DNA from: Streptomyces sp. Act143
Lineage (GTDB): Bacteria; Actinomycetota; Actinomycetes; Streptomycetales; Streptomycetaceae
Assembly (NCBI RefSeq): GCF_003143935.1
Contig: NZ_QFRX01000001.1
Span: 7,658,925-7,722,924 of the forward strand
Direction: 5' to 3'
Length of the DNA stretch: 64,000 bases
A model generated the notes under the pieces. It searched no databases. It was not told the DNA's origin and worked only from the letters and a program-made list of their open reading frames with translations. Shown here piece by piece: positions 18,905 through 27,808 of the stretch; position 1 is the first letter of the stretch; the number at the start of each line of letters is the position of its first letter. The translations under genes were made by a program, and so were the position numbers.

Positions 18905-20044
18905 TCAGGAACGAGCCCGCTCCGTACGGGACGCAACAGGCGCCGAAGCCGTCGATCCCCGCACCACCAGCTCCGGCATGAACACGAACTCACTGTGCGG
19001 CGCGGGCGTCCCGCCGATCTCCTCCAGCAACGTGCGCACCGCGGCCTGGCCCATCGCCGGAACCGGCTTGCGGACCGTCGTCAGGGGCGGGTCGGTGAAC
19101 GCGATCAGCGGGGAGTCGTCGAAGCCCACCACCGAGACGTCCCGCGGCACTTCGAGACCGAGCTGCCGGGCGGCCCGTATCGCGCCCAGCGCCATCATGT
19201 CGCTCGCGCACACCACCGCCGTGCAGCCGCGGCCGATGAGGGCGTTGGCGGCGGCCTGGCCGCCCTCCAGGGTGTACAGGGAGTGCTGGACCAGCTCCGC
19301 CTCGACGGCCTCCGCGGGCAGGCCCAGCTGGTCCTGCATCGCCCGCACGAACCCCTCGATCTTGCGCTGCACCGGCACGAACCGCTTCGGGCCGAGGGCG
19401 AGACCGATCCGGGTGTGACCGAGCGAGGCGAGATGCGTGACCGCCAGCGTCATGGCCGCCCGGTCGTCGGGGGAGATGAACGGCGCCTGTACCTTCGGCG
19501 AGAAGCCGTCCACGAGCACGAACGGCACGCCCTGGCCGCGCAGCTGCTCGTAGCGCTGCATGTCGGCGGAGGTGTCCGCGTGCAGCCCGGAGACGAAGAT
19601 GATGCCCGCCACGCCCCGGTCGACGAGCATCTCCGTGAGCTCGTCCTCCGTGGAGCCGCCCGGGGTCTGGGTGGCCAGCACCGGGGTGTAGCCCTGCCGG
19701 GTCAGCGCCTGGCCGATCACCTGGGCCAGCGCCGGGAATATCGGGTTCTCCAGCTCCGGGGTTATCAGGCCCACCAGGCCCTCACTGCGCTGCCGCAGAC
19801 GCACCGGGCGCTCGTAGCCCAGCACGTCGAGAGCGGCCAGCACGGACTGGCGGGTGGTGGCGGCGACGCCCGGCTTCCCGTTGAGGACGCGGCTGACGGT
19901 CGCTTCGCTGACCCCCGCTTGAGCAGCGATGTCGGCAAGCCGTGTGGTCACAGGATTGGACTGTACCGGCCGACCCTGCCCTTGCACACCAATCGGACGC
20001 CGTGGGCGACCTGTTGACCGTCCCGGTCCGAGTTGCTGGGTCAT
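18905..20044 (-). CDS. malR: maltose regulon repressor MalR (LacI/GalR family)
   Basis: This is a LacI-type repressor. The DNA-binding head is TRLADIAAQAGVSEATVSRVLNGKPGVAATTR and the hinge is RPVRLRQRSEGLVGL. A sugar-binding core follows, with ASDMMALGAIRAARQLGLEVP and VVGFDDSPL near the C-terminus. It lies divergent from malEFG and is expected to repress those genes and amylase genes unless maltodextrin is present. ATG at 20044 has GAGGGAG just upstream and would place about 30 extra residues before the HTH. A GTG at 19951 (VTTRLADI) gives the usual LacI length but lacks a ribosome site, so the true start is uncertain. Confidence 0.93.
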   Translation of the reverse strand: MTQQLGPGRSTGRPRRPIGVQGQGRPVQSNPVTTRLADIAAQAGVSEATVSRVLNGKPGVAATTRQSVLAALDVLGYERPVRLRQRSEGLVGLITPELENPIFPALAQVIGQALTRQGYTPVLATQTPGGSTEDELTEMLVDRGVAGIIFVSGLHADTSADMQRYEQLRGQGVPFVLVDGFSPKVQAPFISPDDRAAMTLAVTHLASLGHTRIGLALGPKRFVPVQRKIEGFVRAMQDQLGLPAEAVEAELVQHSLYTLEGGQAAANALIGRGCTAVVCASDMMALGAIRAARQLGLEVPRDVSVVGFDDSPLIAFTDPPLTTVRKPVPAMGQAAVRTLLEEIGGTPAPHSEFVFMPELVVRGSTASAPVASRTERARS

Positions 20045-20067
20045 CGCGCTCCCTCGTGAATGTGATG

Positions 20068-20197
20068 GCAAGAGCTTGCAGAGTCTTGCACAGGGCGCTC
20101 CGTGCCACTCCGCCCCTGGAAACAAGCGTCTCACGGCGGTAGCCGTGAGGTCACGCCCGGATAACTTCCATGACGTCTTGCACTTTTTTGCTGCAAG
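20068..20197. promoter_or_regulatory. MalR-type operator sites between malR and malE
   Basis: Several CTTGCA/TGCAAG half sites occur. GCAAG-AG-CTTGC (20068-20079) is followed by another CTTGCA ending at 20090, and CTTGCA (20177-20182) faces TGCAAG (20192-20197) across nine bases. The second pair precedes a region ending in TACGTT (20224-20229), a possible malE -10 box. The half-site agrees with what is known of MalR targets in Streptomyces; the exact footprint is inference. No gene lies in 20045-20365. Confidence 0.65.
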
Positions 20198-20365
20198 GTC
20201 TTTCGCAACGCTTACATCGCTGTTACGTTCGGCGACGCCCGGCGGCCGCAACGGCGCAGTCGGCAAGACAGTGAGGACGGCTGACGGGGCCGGCCCTCAC
20301 CTCACGCGGGAAGCGGGCGGGACCGCCTCCCGCACCACACGGGCTTTCACCCTCAAGGAGAACTC

Positions 20366-21637
20366 ATGCGGCGTGGCATAGCGGCCACCGCGCTGGTGGC
20401 GTCCCTCGCCCTCGCGGCGACGGCCTGCGGCGGAGACGACGACAGCGGCAGCGACTCGAGCGGTCCGGTCACCATCACCTGGTGGGACACCTCCAACGCC
20501 ACCAATGAGGCGCCGACCTACAAGGCCCTCATCAAGGAGTTCGAGGCCGCGAACAAGGACGTCAAGGTCAAGTACGTCAACGTCCAGTTCGACCAGGCGC
20601 AGAACAAGTTCGACACCGCCGCCGGCTCCAAGGGCGCCCCGGACGTGCTGCGCTCCGAGGTCGGCTGGACCCCGGCCTTCGCCAAGAAGAGCTACCTGCT
20701 GCCCCTCGACGGCACCGAGGCCCTCGCCGACCAGGCCAAGTTCAAGCCGAACCTGATCGAGCAGGCCAAGTACGAGGGCAAGACCTACGGCGTCCCGCTG
20801 GTCACCGACACCCTCGCCCTCGTCTACAACAAGGCCCTCTTCGAGAAGGCCGGCGTCGAGGCCCCCAAGACCTGGGACGACCTGAAGAAGGCCGCCGCCA
20901 CGATCAAGGACAAGACCGGCGTCGACGGCTACTGGGGCTCCACCCAGGCCTACTACGCCCAGTCCTTCCTCTACGGCGAGGGCACCGACACCGTCGACGC
21001 CGGCGCCAAGAAGATCACGGTGAACTCGGACGCCGCGAAGAAGGCGTACGGCACCTGGCTGAGCCTGTTCTCCGGCAAGGGCCTGCACAAGGCCGACACC
21101 ACCGCCGACGCCTACGCCCACATCCAGGACGCGTTCGTCAACGGCAAGGTCGCCGCGATCATCCAGGGCCCGTGGGAGATCACCAACTTCTACAAGGGCT
21201 CCGCGTTCAAGGACAAGAACAACCTCGGCATCGCCACCGTCCCGGCCGGCTCCGCCGGCAAGGCGGGCGCCCCGACCGGCGGCCACAACCTCTCGGTCTA
21301 CGCCGGCTCGGACGCCGCCCACCAGAAGGCCGCGCTGAAGTTCGTCAACTTCATGACCTCCGCGAAGTCCCAGGCGACCATCGCGCTGAAGAACTCCACG
21401 CTGCCCACCCGTGACGACGCCTACACCGACGAGGTCAAGGCCGACCCGGGCATCGCCGGCTACGGCACGGTCCTCGCCGCCGCCCAGCCGCGCCCGGCCC
21501 TGCCCGAGTACAGCTCCCTGTGGGGCCCGCTGGACACCGAGCTGCCGAAGATCGCCGGCGGCAAGGAGTCCCTGGACCAGGGGCTGAGCAACGCCGAGAC
21601 CGCCATCGCCAAGCTGGTCCCGGACTTCAGCAAGTAA
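20366..21637 (+). CDS. malE: maltose/maltodextrin-binding lipoprotein of an ABC importer
   Basis: MalE is the extracellular receptor that captures maltose and maltodextrins for the MalFG permease. The N-terminus MRRGIAATALVASLALAATAC is a lipoprotein signal with lipobox LAATAC, so Cys21 is lipidated and the protein is anchored outside. The mature part has the family-1 solute-binding fold, with ITWWDTSNATNE at the start, VPLVTDTLALVYNKALF and GPWEITNF. ATG follows AAGGAGA at a six-base distance. It is the first gene of malEFG, divergent from malR and behind MalR-type sites. A large hairpin after the stop probably keeps malE mRNA in excess over malFG. Confidence 0.95.
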   Translation: MRRGIAATALVASLALAATACGGDDDSGSDSSGPVTITWWDTSNATNEAPTYKALIKEFEAANKDVKVKYVNVQFDQAQNKFDTAAGSKGAPDVLRSEVGWTPAFAKKSYLLPLDGTEALADQAKFKPNLIEQAKYEGKTYGVPLVTDTLALVYNKALFEKAGVEAPKTWDDLKKAAATIKDKTGVDGYWGSTQAYYAQSFLYGEGTDTVDAGAKKITVNSDAAKKAYGTWLSLFSGKGLHKADTTADAYAHIQDAFVNGKVAAIIQGPWEITNFYKGSAFKDKNNLGIATVPAGSAGKAGAPTGGHNLSVYAGSDAAHQKAALKFVNFMTSAKSQATIALKNSTLPTRDDAYTDEVKADPGIAGYGTVLAAAQPRPALPEYSSLWGPLDTELPKIAGGKESLDQGLSNAETAIAKLVPDFSK

Positions 21638-21646
21638 GCCCCGAGC

Positions 21647-21690
21647 GGCCGCCGGGTCCCCCGCTTCATGGGGGGAGGGACCCGGCGGCC
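21647..21690 (+). promoter_or_regulatory. intercistronic stem-loop between malE and malF
   Basis: GGCCGCCGGGTCCC and GGGACCCGGCGGCC form a perfect 14-bp stem, and CCCC and GGGG extend it inside the loop. It starts ten bases after the malE stop and ends 51 bases before malF. Such elements usually stabilise upstream mRNA and reduce read-through, which fits the need for more binding protein than permease. Confidence 0.7.
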
Positions 21691-21741
21691 ATCGGCCTGT
21701 GAGCCGTACACCCCTTTGAACCTCCCAGAAGGTGTCGAACC

Positions 21742-22746
21742 ATGACAGTCGCCATCGACCGCGCGACCGGCAAGCGCCGCGGTGACCGCGGGCCACGCCC
21801 CGGGCTGGGCCAGCGCCTGAAGCGCGGATACCAGAAGCACTGGTACGCCTACGCGATGATCGCCCCGGTGGCGATCGTCCTCGGTGTGCTCGTGCTGTAC
21901 CCGCTGGTGTACGGCCTCTACCTCACGCTCACCGACGCCAACAGCCTCAACACGGCGCGGACGATCGGCGTCAACCACATCGACGCCACGTACAAGTTCA
22001 TCGGCCTCGACAACTACGCCGACATCCTCTGGGGCGACACCGCCTACGACCGTTTCTGGTCGCACTTCATCTGGACGATCGTGTGGACGGCCGCCTGTGT
22101 GGCCCTGCACTACGGCATCGGACTCGGCCTCGCCCTGCTGCTCAACCAGAAGCTGCGCGGCCGCACCTTCTACCGGCTGATCCTGATCCTGCCGTGGGCC
22201 GTGCCGACCTTCGTCACCGTCTTCGGCTGGCGGTTCATGCTCGCCGACAGCGGCATCATCAACAGCTTCCTGGGCTCCCTCCACCTGCCGACACCGTCAT
22301 GGCTGGAGGACACCTTCTGGCAGCGGTTCGCCGCGATCATGGTCAACACCTGGTGCGGTGTGCCGTTCATGATGGTCTCGCTCCTCGGCGGACTGCAGTC
22401 CATCGACTCCTCGCTCTACGAGGCCGCCGAGATGGACGGCGCCAACGCCTGGCAGCGCTTCCGGTACGTCACCCTGCCGGGCCTGCGGTCCGTCAGCTCC
22501 ACCGTCGTCCTGCTCGGTGTCATCTGGACCTTCAACCAGTTCGCCATCATCTTCCTGCTGTTCGGCAACACCGCTCCGGACGCGCAGATCCTCGTCACCT
22601 GGGCGTACTACCTCGGCTTCGGACAGCAGCCGCGTGACTTCGCCCAGTCCGCGGCCTACGGCATCCTGCTGCTGGCCATCCTGATCGTCTTCACCTCCTT
22701 CTACCGCCGCTGGCTGAACCGCAACGACCAGCAGCTCGCGATCTGA
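21742..22746 (+). CDS. malF: maltose/maltodextrin ABC transporter permease MalF
   Basis: This 334-residue integral membrane subunit of the maltodextrin importer has about six helices after a hydrophilic, arginine-rich N-terminus. The cytoplasmic EAA loop, which contacts the ATPase, reads YEAAEMDGANAWQRFRYVT at about residue 227. AGAAGGTG precedes the ATG. malG follows after only 12 bases, so the two are cotranscribed and probably coupled. No ATPase gene accompanies the permeases. In Streptomyces the shared MsiK protein is known to energise this type of system, and that gene is not in this window. Confidence 0.95.
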   Translation: MTVAIDRATGKRRGDRGPRPGLGQRLKRGYQKHWYAYAMIAPVAIVLGVLVLYPLVYGLYLTLTDANSLNTARTIGVNHIDATYKFIGLDNYADILWGDTAYDRFWSHFIWTIVWTAACVALHYGIGLGLALLLNQKLRGRTFYRLILILPWAVPTFVTVFGWRFMLADSGIINSFLGSLHLPTPSWLEDTFWQRFAAIMVNTWCGVPFMMVSLLGGLQSIDSSLYEAAEMDGANAWQRFRYVTLPGLRSVSSTVVLLGVIWTFNQFAIIFLLFGNTAPDAQILVTWAYYLGFGQQPRDFAQSAAYGILLLAILIVFTSFYRRWLNRNDQQLAI

Positions 22747-22758
22747 GGCAGGAGTCCC

Positions 22759-23679
22759 ATGAGCACCTCAACCCCTTCCGAGATCAAGGCTGATCGCCCG
22801 GTGACTCCCCAGGTCCTCGAAGCCGCCCGGCCGCGCAAGGTCCGCGGACGCGAGCAGCGCAGCCGCCTCACCGCACTCGCCTCGCACGGCATCCTGATCG
22901 TCGCGAGCCTGATCGCGCTGTTCCCGATCGCCTGGCTGGTCTACCTCTCCCTCGGCCCGGACAAGGACGACTACCTCCACCCCGGCGGCATCTGGGACAA
23001 GATGACGCTGGACAACTACTCGTTCGTCCTCCAGCACACCAACTTCTTCGACTGGCTGAAGAGTTCGCTGATCGTCTCCCTCGGCACCACCGTCATCGGC
23101 GTGTTCGCGGCGGCCACCACCGGCTACGCGGTCTCCCGCATGCGGTTCCCCGGCTACAAGAAGCTCATGTGGGTGCTCCTGGTCACCCAGATGTTCCCGA
23201 TCGCCGTCCTCATCGTGCCGATGTACCAGATCCTGGTGGATCTCCAGCTCGTCGACAGCTACCTCGGTCTCATCCTCGTCTACTGCGCGACCGCGGTCCC
23301 CTACAGCGCCTGGCTGCTCAAGGGCTACTTCGACACGATCCCGTTCGAGATCGACGAGGCCGGACGCGTCGACGGACTGACGCCCTTCGGGACCTTCTTC
23401 CGGCTGATCCTGCCGCTCGCCAAGCCGGGCCTCGCGGTCGCCGCCTTCTACAACTTCATCACCGCCTTCGGCGAGGTCGCCTTCGCCTCGACGTTCATGC
23501 TCAGCGACGACAAGTACACCTTCGCCGTCGGCCTCCAGAGCTTCGTCAGCGAGCACGACGCCCAGCGCAACCTGATGGCCGCGACCGCGGTGCTCATCGC
23601 CATCCCGGTCTCCGCGTTCTTCTACCTCGTGCAGAAGAACCTCGTGGCCGGCCTCACCGCCGGCGGCACCAAGGGCTGA
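22759..23679 (+). CDS. malG: maltose/maltodextrin ABC transporter permease MalG
   Basis: This is the second permease subunit of the maltodextrin importer, 306 residues, with about six transmembrane helices. A typical MalG pattern is visible: TGYAVSRMRFPGYKKLMW in the middle and the EAA loop FEIDEAGRVDGLTPFGTFFRL at about residue 196 (written here in part). AGGAG lies five bases before the ATG and 12 bases separate it from malF. A 15-bp terminator-like stem follows at 23711-23758, so the aglA gene behind it may have its own promoter or be expressed by partial read-through. Confidence 0.95.
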   Translation: MSTSTPSEIKADRPVTPQVLEAARPRKVRGREQRSRLTALASHGILIVASLIALFPIAWLVYLSLGPDKDDYLHPGGIWDKMTLDNYSFVLQHTNFFDWLKSSLIVSLGTTVIGVFAAATTGYAVSRMRFPGYKKLMWVLLVTQMFPIAVLIVPMYQILVDLQLVDSYLGLILVYCATAVPYSAWLLKGYFDTIPFEIDEAGRVDGLTPFGTFFRLILPLAKPGLAVAAFYNFITAFGEVAFASTFMLSDDKYTFAVGLQSFVSEHDAQRNLMAATAVLIAIPVSAFFYLVQKNLVAGLTAGGTKG

Positions 23680-23710
23680 CCCCCGCGGGGGCGCCGCCCC
23701 CACCGGACCC

Positions 23711-23758
23711 GAGGCGGTCGCGGTGTCCATCCGACCCCGCTGTCACCGCGACCGCCTC
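23711..23758 (+). terminator. terminator-like stem between malG and aglA
   Basis: GAGGCGGTCGCGGTG and CACCGCGACCGCCTC form a perfect 15-bp stem with an 18-nt loop. Immediately after it, CTGCAAG at 23760-23766 is a MalR-type half site. A separately controlled start for aglA is therefore possible. Confidence 0.6.
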
Positions 23759-23859
23759 GCTGCAAGCCCGCCGCCGCACCGGCACACACCCGTGCGCCCC
23801 CCTTCTGCCCCCATCTGCAACCTCCTGCCCAGATGACTCCGTTACGTATCAAGGACGCC

Positions 23860-25545
23860 ATGAGCCAGCACTCCGCAGCCGACCCGGCCCCGACCTCCGC
23901 CGTAGCCACCGTCGCCCAGCGCCGCGACTGGTGGCGGGACGCGGTCATCTACCAGGTCTATCCGCGCAGCTTCGCCGACAGCAACGGCGACGGCATGGGC
24001 GACCTGGAGGGCATCCGCTCCCGCCTGCCGTACCTGCGCGACCTCGGCGTCGACGCCGTGTGGCTCAGCCCCTTCTACGCCTCCCCGCAGGCCGACGCCG
24101 GCTACGACGTCGCCGACTACCGGGCCGTGGACCCGATGTTCGGCAACCTGCTGGACGCGGACGCGCTGATCCGCGACGCGCACGAGCTGGACCTCCGGAT
24201 CATCGTCGACCTGGTCCCCAACCACTCCTCCGACCAGCACGAGTGGTTCCAGCGCGCCCTGCGCGAGGGCCCCGGCTCCCCGGCGCGCGCCCGCTACCAC
24301 TTCCGCCCCGGCAAGGGCGAGAACGGCGAACTCCCCCCGAACAACTGGGAGTCCATCTTCGGCGGCCCGGCGTGGACGCGGGTCACCGAACCCGACGGCG
24401 CCCCCGGCGAGTGGTACCTCCACCTCTTCGCCCCCGAGCAGCCCGACTTCAACTGGGAACACCCCGCCGTCGGCGACGAGTTCCGCTCCATCCTGCGCTT
24501 CTGGCTGGACATGGGCGTGGACGGCTTCCGCATCGATGTCGCCCACGGCATGGTGAAGGCCGAGGGCCTGCCGGACCTCGGCGGCGACGGTGACCAGCTG
24601 AAATTGCTGGGCAACGATGTCATGCCGTTCTTCGACCAGGACGGCGTGCACGCCATCTACCGCCAGTGGCGCACGATCCTCGACGAGTACGCGGGCGAGC
24701 GCATCTTCGTGGCGGAGGCCTGGACCCCGACCGTGGAGCGCACCGCCAACTACGTCCGCCCGGACGAGCTCCACCAGGCCTTCAACTTCCAGTACCTGGG
24801 CACCCATTGGGATGCCGAGGAGCTCCGCAAGGTGGTGGACCTGACCCTGGAGGCGATGCGCCCGGTCGGCGCCCCCGCCACCTGGGTCCTCTCCAACCAC
24901 GACGTGACCCGCCACGCCACCCGCTTCGCCAACCCGGCGGGCCTCGGCACCCAGATCCGCACGGCGGGCGACCGCGCCCTGGGCCTGCGCCGCGCGCGGG
25001 CGGCCACGCTGCTGATGCTGGCGCTGCCGGGCTCGGCGTACATCTACCAGGGCGAGGAACTGGGCCTCCCGGATGTCGTCGACCTCCCCGACGAGGTCCG
25101 CCAGGACCCGGCCTACTTCCGCGGCGCCGGCCAGGACGGTTTCCGCGACGGCTGCCGCGTCCCGATCCCGTGGACCCGGGAGGGTTCGTCGTACGGCTTC
25201 GGCGCGGGCGGCAGCTGGCTTCCGCAGCCGGCGGAGTGGGCGGACCTGAGCGTGGAGGCCCAGACCGGCGTCGCCGGCTCCACCCTGGAGCTCTACCGCA
25301 CGGCCCTCGCCGTCCGCCGCACCGAGCCCGACCTGGGCGCCGGCGACGCGGTGGAGTGGCTGCGGGCACCGGAGGGCGTACTGGCCTTCCGCCGCGGCGA
25401 GTTCGTCTGCGTGGCGAACACCAGCGGCGAGGCGGTGACGACTCCGGCGTACGGCCGCGTGCTGCTCGCGAGCGGTGACGTGGCCGAGGTGGACGGCGAG
25501 GCGAAGGTCCCGGCGGACACCACGGTGTGGTGGACCACGGCCTGA
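23860..25545 (+). CDS. aglA: cytoplasmic alpha-glucosidase (GH13)
   Basis: AglA cleaves imported maltose and short maltodextrins to glucose inside the cell; no signal peptide is present. The GH13 catalytic residues are visible: Asp in VDGFRIDVAHG (nucleophile), Glu in IFVAEAW (acid/base) and Asp in LSNHDVTRH (transition-state stabiliser). Region I reads DLVPNHSS. The length of 561 residues is typical. ATG at 23860 follows AAGGACG by a short distance and is preferred to an ATG at 23833 without a ribosome site. It lies 180 bases after malG, and synteny with the known Streptomyces mal cluster supports the symbol. Confidence 0.94.
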   Translation: MSQHSAADPAPTSAVATVAQRRDWWRDAVIYQVYPRSFADSNGDGMGDLEGIRSRLPYLRDLGVDAVWLSPFYASPQADAGYDVADYRAVDPMFGNLLDADALIRDAHELDLRIIVDLVPNHSSDQHEWFQRALREGPGSPARARYHFRPGKGENGELPPNNWESIFGGPAWTRVTEPDGAPGEWYLHLFAPEQPDFNWEHPAVGDEFRSILRFWLDMGVDGFRIDVAHGMVKAEGLPDLGGDGDQLKLLGNDVMPFFDQDGVHAIYRQWRTILDEYAGERIFVAEAWTPTVERTANYVRPDELHQAFNFQYLGTHWDAEELRKVVDLTLEAMRPVGAPATWVLSNHDVTRHATRFANPAGLGTQIRTAGDRALGLRRARAATLLMLALPGSAYIYQGEELGLPDVVDLPDEVRQDPAYFRGAGQDGFRDGCRVPIPWTREGSSYGFGAGGSWLPQPAEWADLSVEAQTGVAGSTLELYRTALAVRRTEPDLGAGDAVEWLRAPEGVLAFRRGEFVCVANTSGEAVTTPAYGRVLLASGDVAEVDGEAKVPADTTVWWTTA

Positions 25546-25564
25546 CGGCTGAGCAACTGAACGC

Positions 25565-25591
25565 GGCCCGCCGCCCTTTGGGCGGCGGGCC
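25565..25591. terminator. terminator of aglA and the opposing ATPase gene
   Basis: GGCCCGCCGCCC and GGGCGGCGGGCC form a perfect 12-bp stem around a TTT loop, 20 bases after the aglA stop and 41 bases before the stop of the convergent gene. Confidence 0.8.
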
Positions 25592-25631
25592 GACGTCGTT
25601 CGCGGCACCGCGGACTCGTGCAGGGGCCGGG

Positions 25632-27698
25632 TCAGGCGGACAGGCCCAGCTGCTCATCCACCGCGGTGGCCAGGTCGGTTTCACAGCCGGCCCGGAACGC
25701 CTCCTCGTAGGAGGCGTCACCCATGGCCTCGCGCGCCTGCTTCTCGCACCGTTCGCGGGCGGTGATCCACGCGGCCACACCGACCTGCGACTGGCCCACC
25801 GTGGCCCAGAGCCGGTGTGTCAGACCCAGCAGGTAGGCCGTCTGCGCTCCTCGCCCTTCCCCGGCCGCGGCCACCGTGAGTACGTCCAGGGCCATGGCCA
25901 TGCCCAGTCGGTCGTTCAGCTGCTGTTTGGCCCGCAGGGCCGCCCGGCCGTGCCGGCGAGCCGCCTCGTGGCGACCGCGCGCCGACTCGGCCCGGGCCAG
26001 CATGTAGTCGGCGTAACCGCGCATCCACCGCTCGCCGTGCCGGGCGCAGTCGGAGTGCAGGTGCTCCAGGACGACGAGGGCGTCCTCGACGCGCCCCTCC
26101 AACAGGTGGGCCTGTCCGCGGAAGAGACCGGCGGCCATCCAGGGATGGCCGAGGGCGCCGGCGCAGTCGTGCTTGTCGAGCAGTTCCTGCGCCAGGGGTA
26201 CGGCACGTGCGCTGTCGCCGCGGAGGATGGCCGCGAACGCGAGCATCGCCCGCGCGTGATCCCGCAGTTCGGCGTCGTCCAGCCGTTCGGCCAGGCCGGC
26301 GCACTCGGTTGCCCGGGCCTCACCCGCGTCGGGGTCTCCGAGACTCGACAGGACCAGGGAAGACGCCCACAGGGCCTGGCCGCGCTCCCTGCCCGGGGTG
26401 GGATCGCAAGCCAGAGCCCGCTCCAGGTAGTGGTGCCCCTCGTGGTGGAATCCCAGGCAGTGCCAGAAGAACCACAGCCCTCCGGCCAGTTCCAGGGCGG
26501 CATGTCCTTCCGGATGACGCAGCGAGTACTCCAGGGCGGCCCGCAGGTTGTCGACCTGGTCCGTCATACGGCGCTGCCAGGTGTGCTGGTGCGGACCGAT
26601 CCAGGCGGCGCAGCCCTCCCGTACCAAGGCGAGGCAGTAGTCCCGGTGGCGACGCCGCAGCAGGTCCTGCTCGCCCAGTTCGCGCAGCCAGTGGCCGCCG
26701 TACTCGCGGACGGTGTCCAGCATCCGGAAGCGCTCCGCGTGCTGGTCCGGCTGCCAGGTGAGGATCGACTTGTCCACGAGCGCGGCCAGCAACTCCACGA
26801 CGGAGTCGGCGGCCAGACGTTCGTCGGCGCACACGTGCAGCACGGCCTCCGCCTCGAAGCCGCCCGCGAACACCGAGAGCCGTGCCCACAGCAACCGCTC
26901 GGCCGGGGTGCACAGTTCGTGGCTCCATCCGATCGCCGTCCGCAGCGCCTGGTGCCAGGGCGGGTCGGCGTCGGGCACGGCCTTCTCGGTGTCGCCGAGC
27001 AGCGCGAACCGGTCGTCCAGCCGCTCGGCCAGCTCCGTCAGGGGCAGCTCGCGCAGGCGGGCCGCGGCCAGTTCCAGGGCCAGCGGCAGTCCCTCCAGCC
27101 GGCGGCACAGCTGCACGACGTCGGCCCGGTTGGCATCGGTGACGCGGAAATCCGGCACCGCCTCCCTCGCCCGCTCCGTGAACAGCACCATCGCGTCCGT
27201 CGTCGAGCGGCGGCCCTCGGGCACCGGCAGCGGATCGACCCTGAGGACCTCCTCGGCCATCATGCCCAGCGGCCGGCGGCTGGTCGTCAGGACCCGCAGT
27301 CCCGGCGCCGCACGCAGCAGCGCCTCCGCCGTCAGCGCGCAGCCGTCGACCAGGTGCTCGCAGGTGTCCAGGACCAGCAGCGCCTCCCGGTCGGCCAGAT
27401 ACTCGGCGACCGCGTCGATCACCGGCCGGGTCGTCTGATCAGCCAGTTGCAGCGCCTCCGCGATGACGTGCGGCACCAGGCTCTCCTCGCTCAGGGAGGA
27501 CAGCTCCACGAACCACACCCCGTCCCGGAACCTCGTGTGCGCCGTCCGGGCCACCGCCCATGCCACCCGGGTCTTGCCCACGCCGCCCACGCCGGTCAGC
27601 GTCACCAGCCGCGACCGTTCGAACAGCAGCCGGTGCACCTCGGCGATCTCGTCCCGCCGCCCGACCAGGCGCGCCCGCGCCACCGATGGATTGCCCAT
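25632..27698 (-). CDS. NB-ARC/AAA-type regulatory ATPase with TPR-like repeats, lacking an HTH
   Basis: This 688-residue protein resembles the ATPase core of LuxR/AfsR-type regulators. The P-loop TGVGGVGKTRVAW lies near residue 40, ALLVLDTCEHL is the Walker B region, and VLTTSRRPLG and CRRLEGLPLALELAAARLREL are typical NB-ARC motifs. A winged-helix-like segment and TPR-like helices fill the second half. In most relatives a C-terminal LuxR helix-turn-helix follows, but here the protein stops at DLATAVDEQLGLSA, where that domain would begin. The start at ATG 27698 is the first with family-like sequence; a GTG 38 bases upstream is possible. It sits between aglA and an amylase gene, but no functional link is shown. 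Confidence 0.85.
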   Translation of the reverse strand: MGNPSVARARLVGRRDEIAEVHRLLFERSRLVTLTGVGGVGKTRVAWAVARTAHTRFRDGVWFVELSSLSEESLVPHVIAEALQLADQTTRPVIDAVAEYLADREALLVLDTCEHLVDGCALTAEALLRAAPGLRVLTTSRRPLGMMAEEVLRVDPLPVPEGRRSTTDAMVLFTERAREAVPDFRVTDANRADVVQLCRRLEGLPLALELAAARLRELPLTELAERLDDRFALLGDTEKAVPDADPPWHQALRTAIGWSHELCTPAERLLWARLSVFAGGFEAEAVLHVCADERLAADSVVELLAALVDKSILTWQPDQHAERFRMLDTVREYGGHWLRELGEQDLLRRRHRDYCLALVREGCAAWIGPHQHTWQRRMTDQVDNLRAALEYSLRHPEGHAALELAGGLWFFWHCLGFHHEGHHYLERALACDPTPGRERGQALWASSLVLSSLGDPDAGEARATECAGLAERLDDAELRDHARAMLAFAAILRGDSARAVPLAQELLDKHDCAGALGHPWMAAGLFRGQAHLLEGRVEDALVVLEHLHSDCARHGERWMRGYADYMLARAESARGRHEAARRHGRAALRAKQQLNDRLGMAMALDVLTVAAAGEGRGAQTAYLLGLTHRLWATVGQSQVGVAAWITARERCEKQAREAMGDASYEEAFRAGCETDLATAVDEQLGLSA

Positions 27699-27758
27699 CG
27701 CGCCAGCGTTTCCCGCCCGCCTCCTGGCTGTCACGTCCTGCCCGATAGACGACACAGC

Positions 27759-27788
27759 CCCGGTCCTCCGCTTTCGCGGAGGACCGGG
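27759..27788 (-). terminator. terminator of the CBM20 alpha-amylase gene
   Basis: CCCGGTCCTCCGC and GCGGAGGACCGGG form a perfect 13-bp stem around TTTC. It lies 20 bases beyond the amylase stop and 60 bases before the ATPase gene start, both on the minus strand, so it insulates the ATPase gene. Confidence 0.8.
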
Positions 27789-27808
27789 TCGATGCGCAGA
27801 CGGATCGT

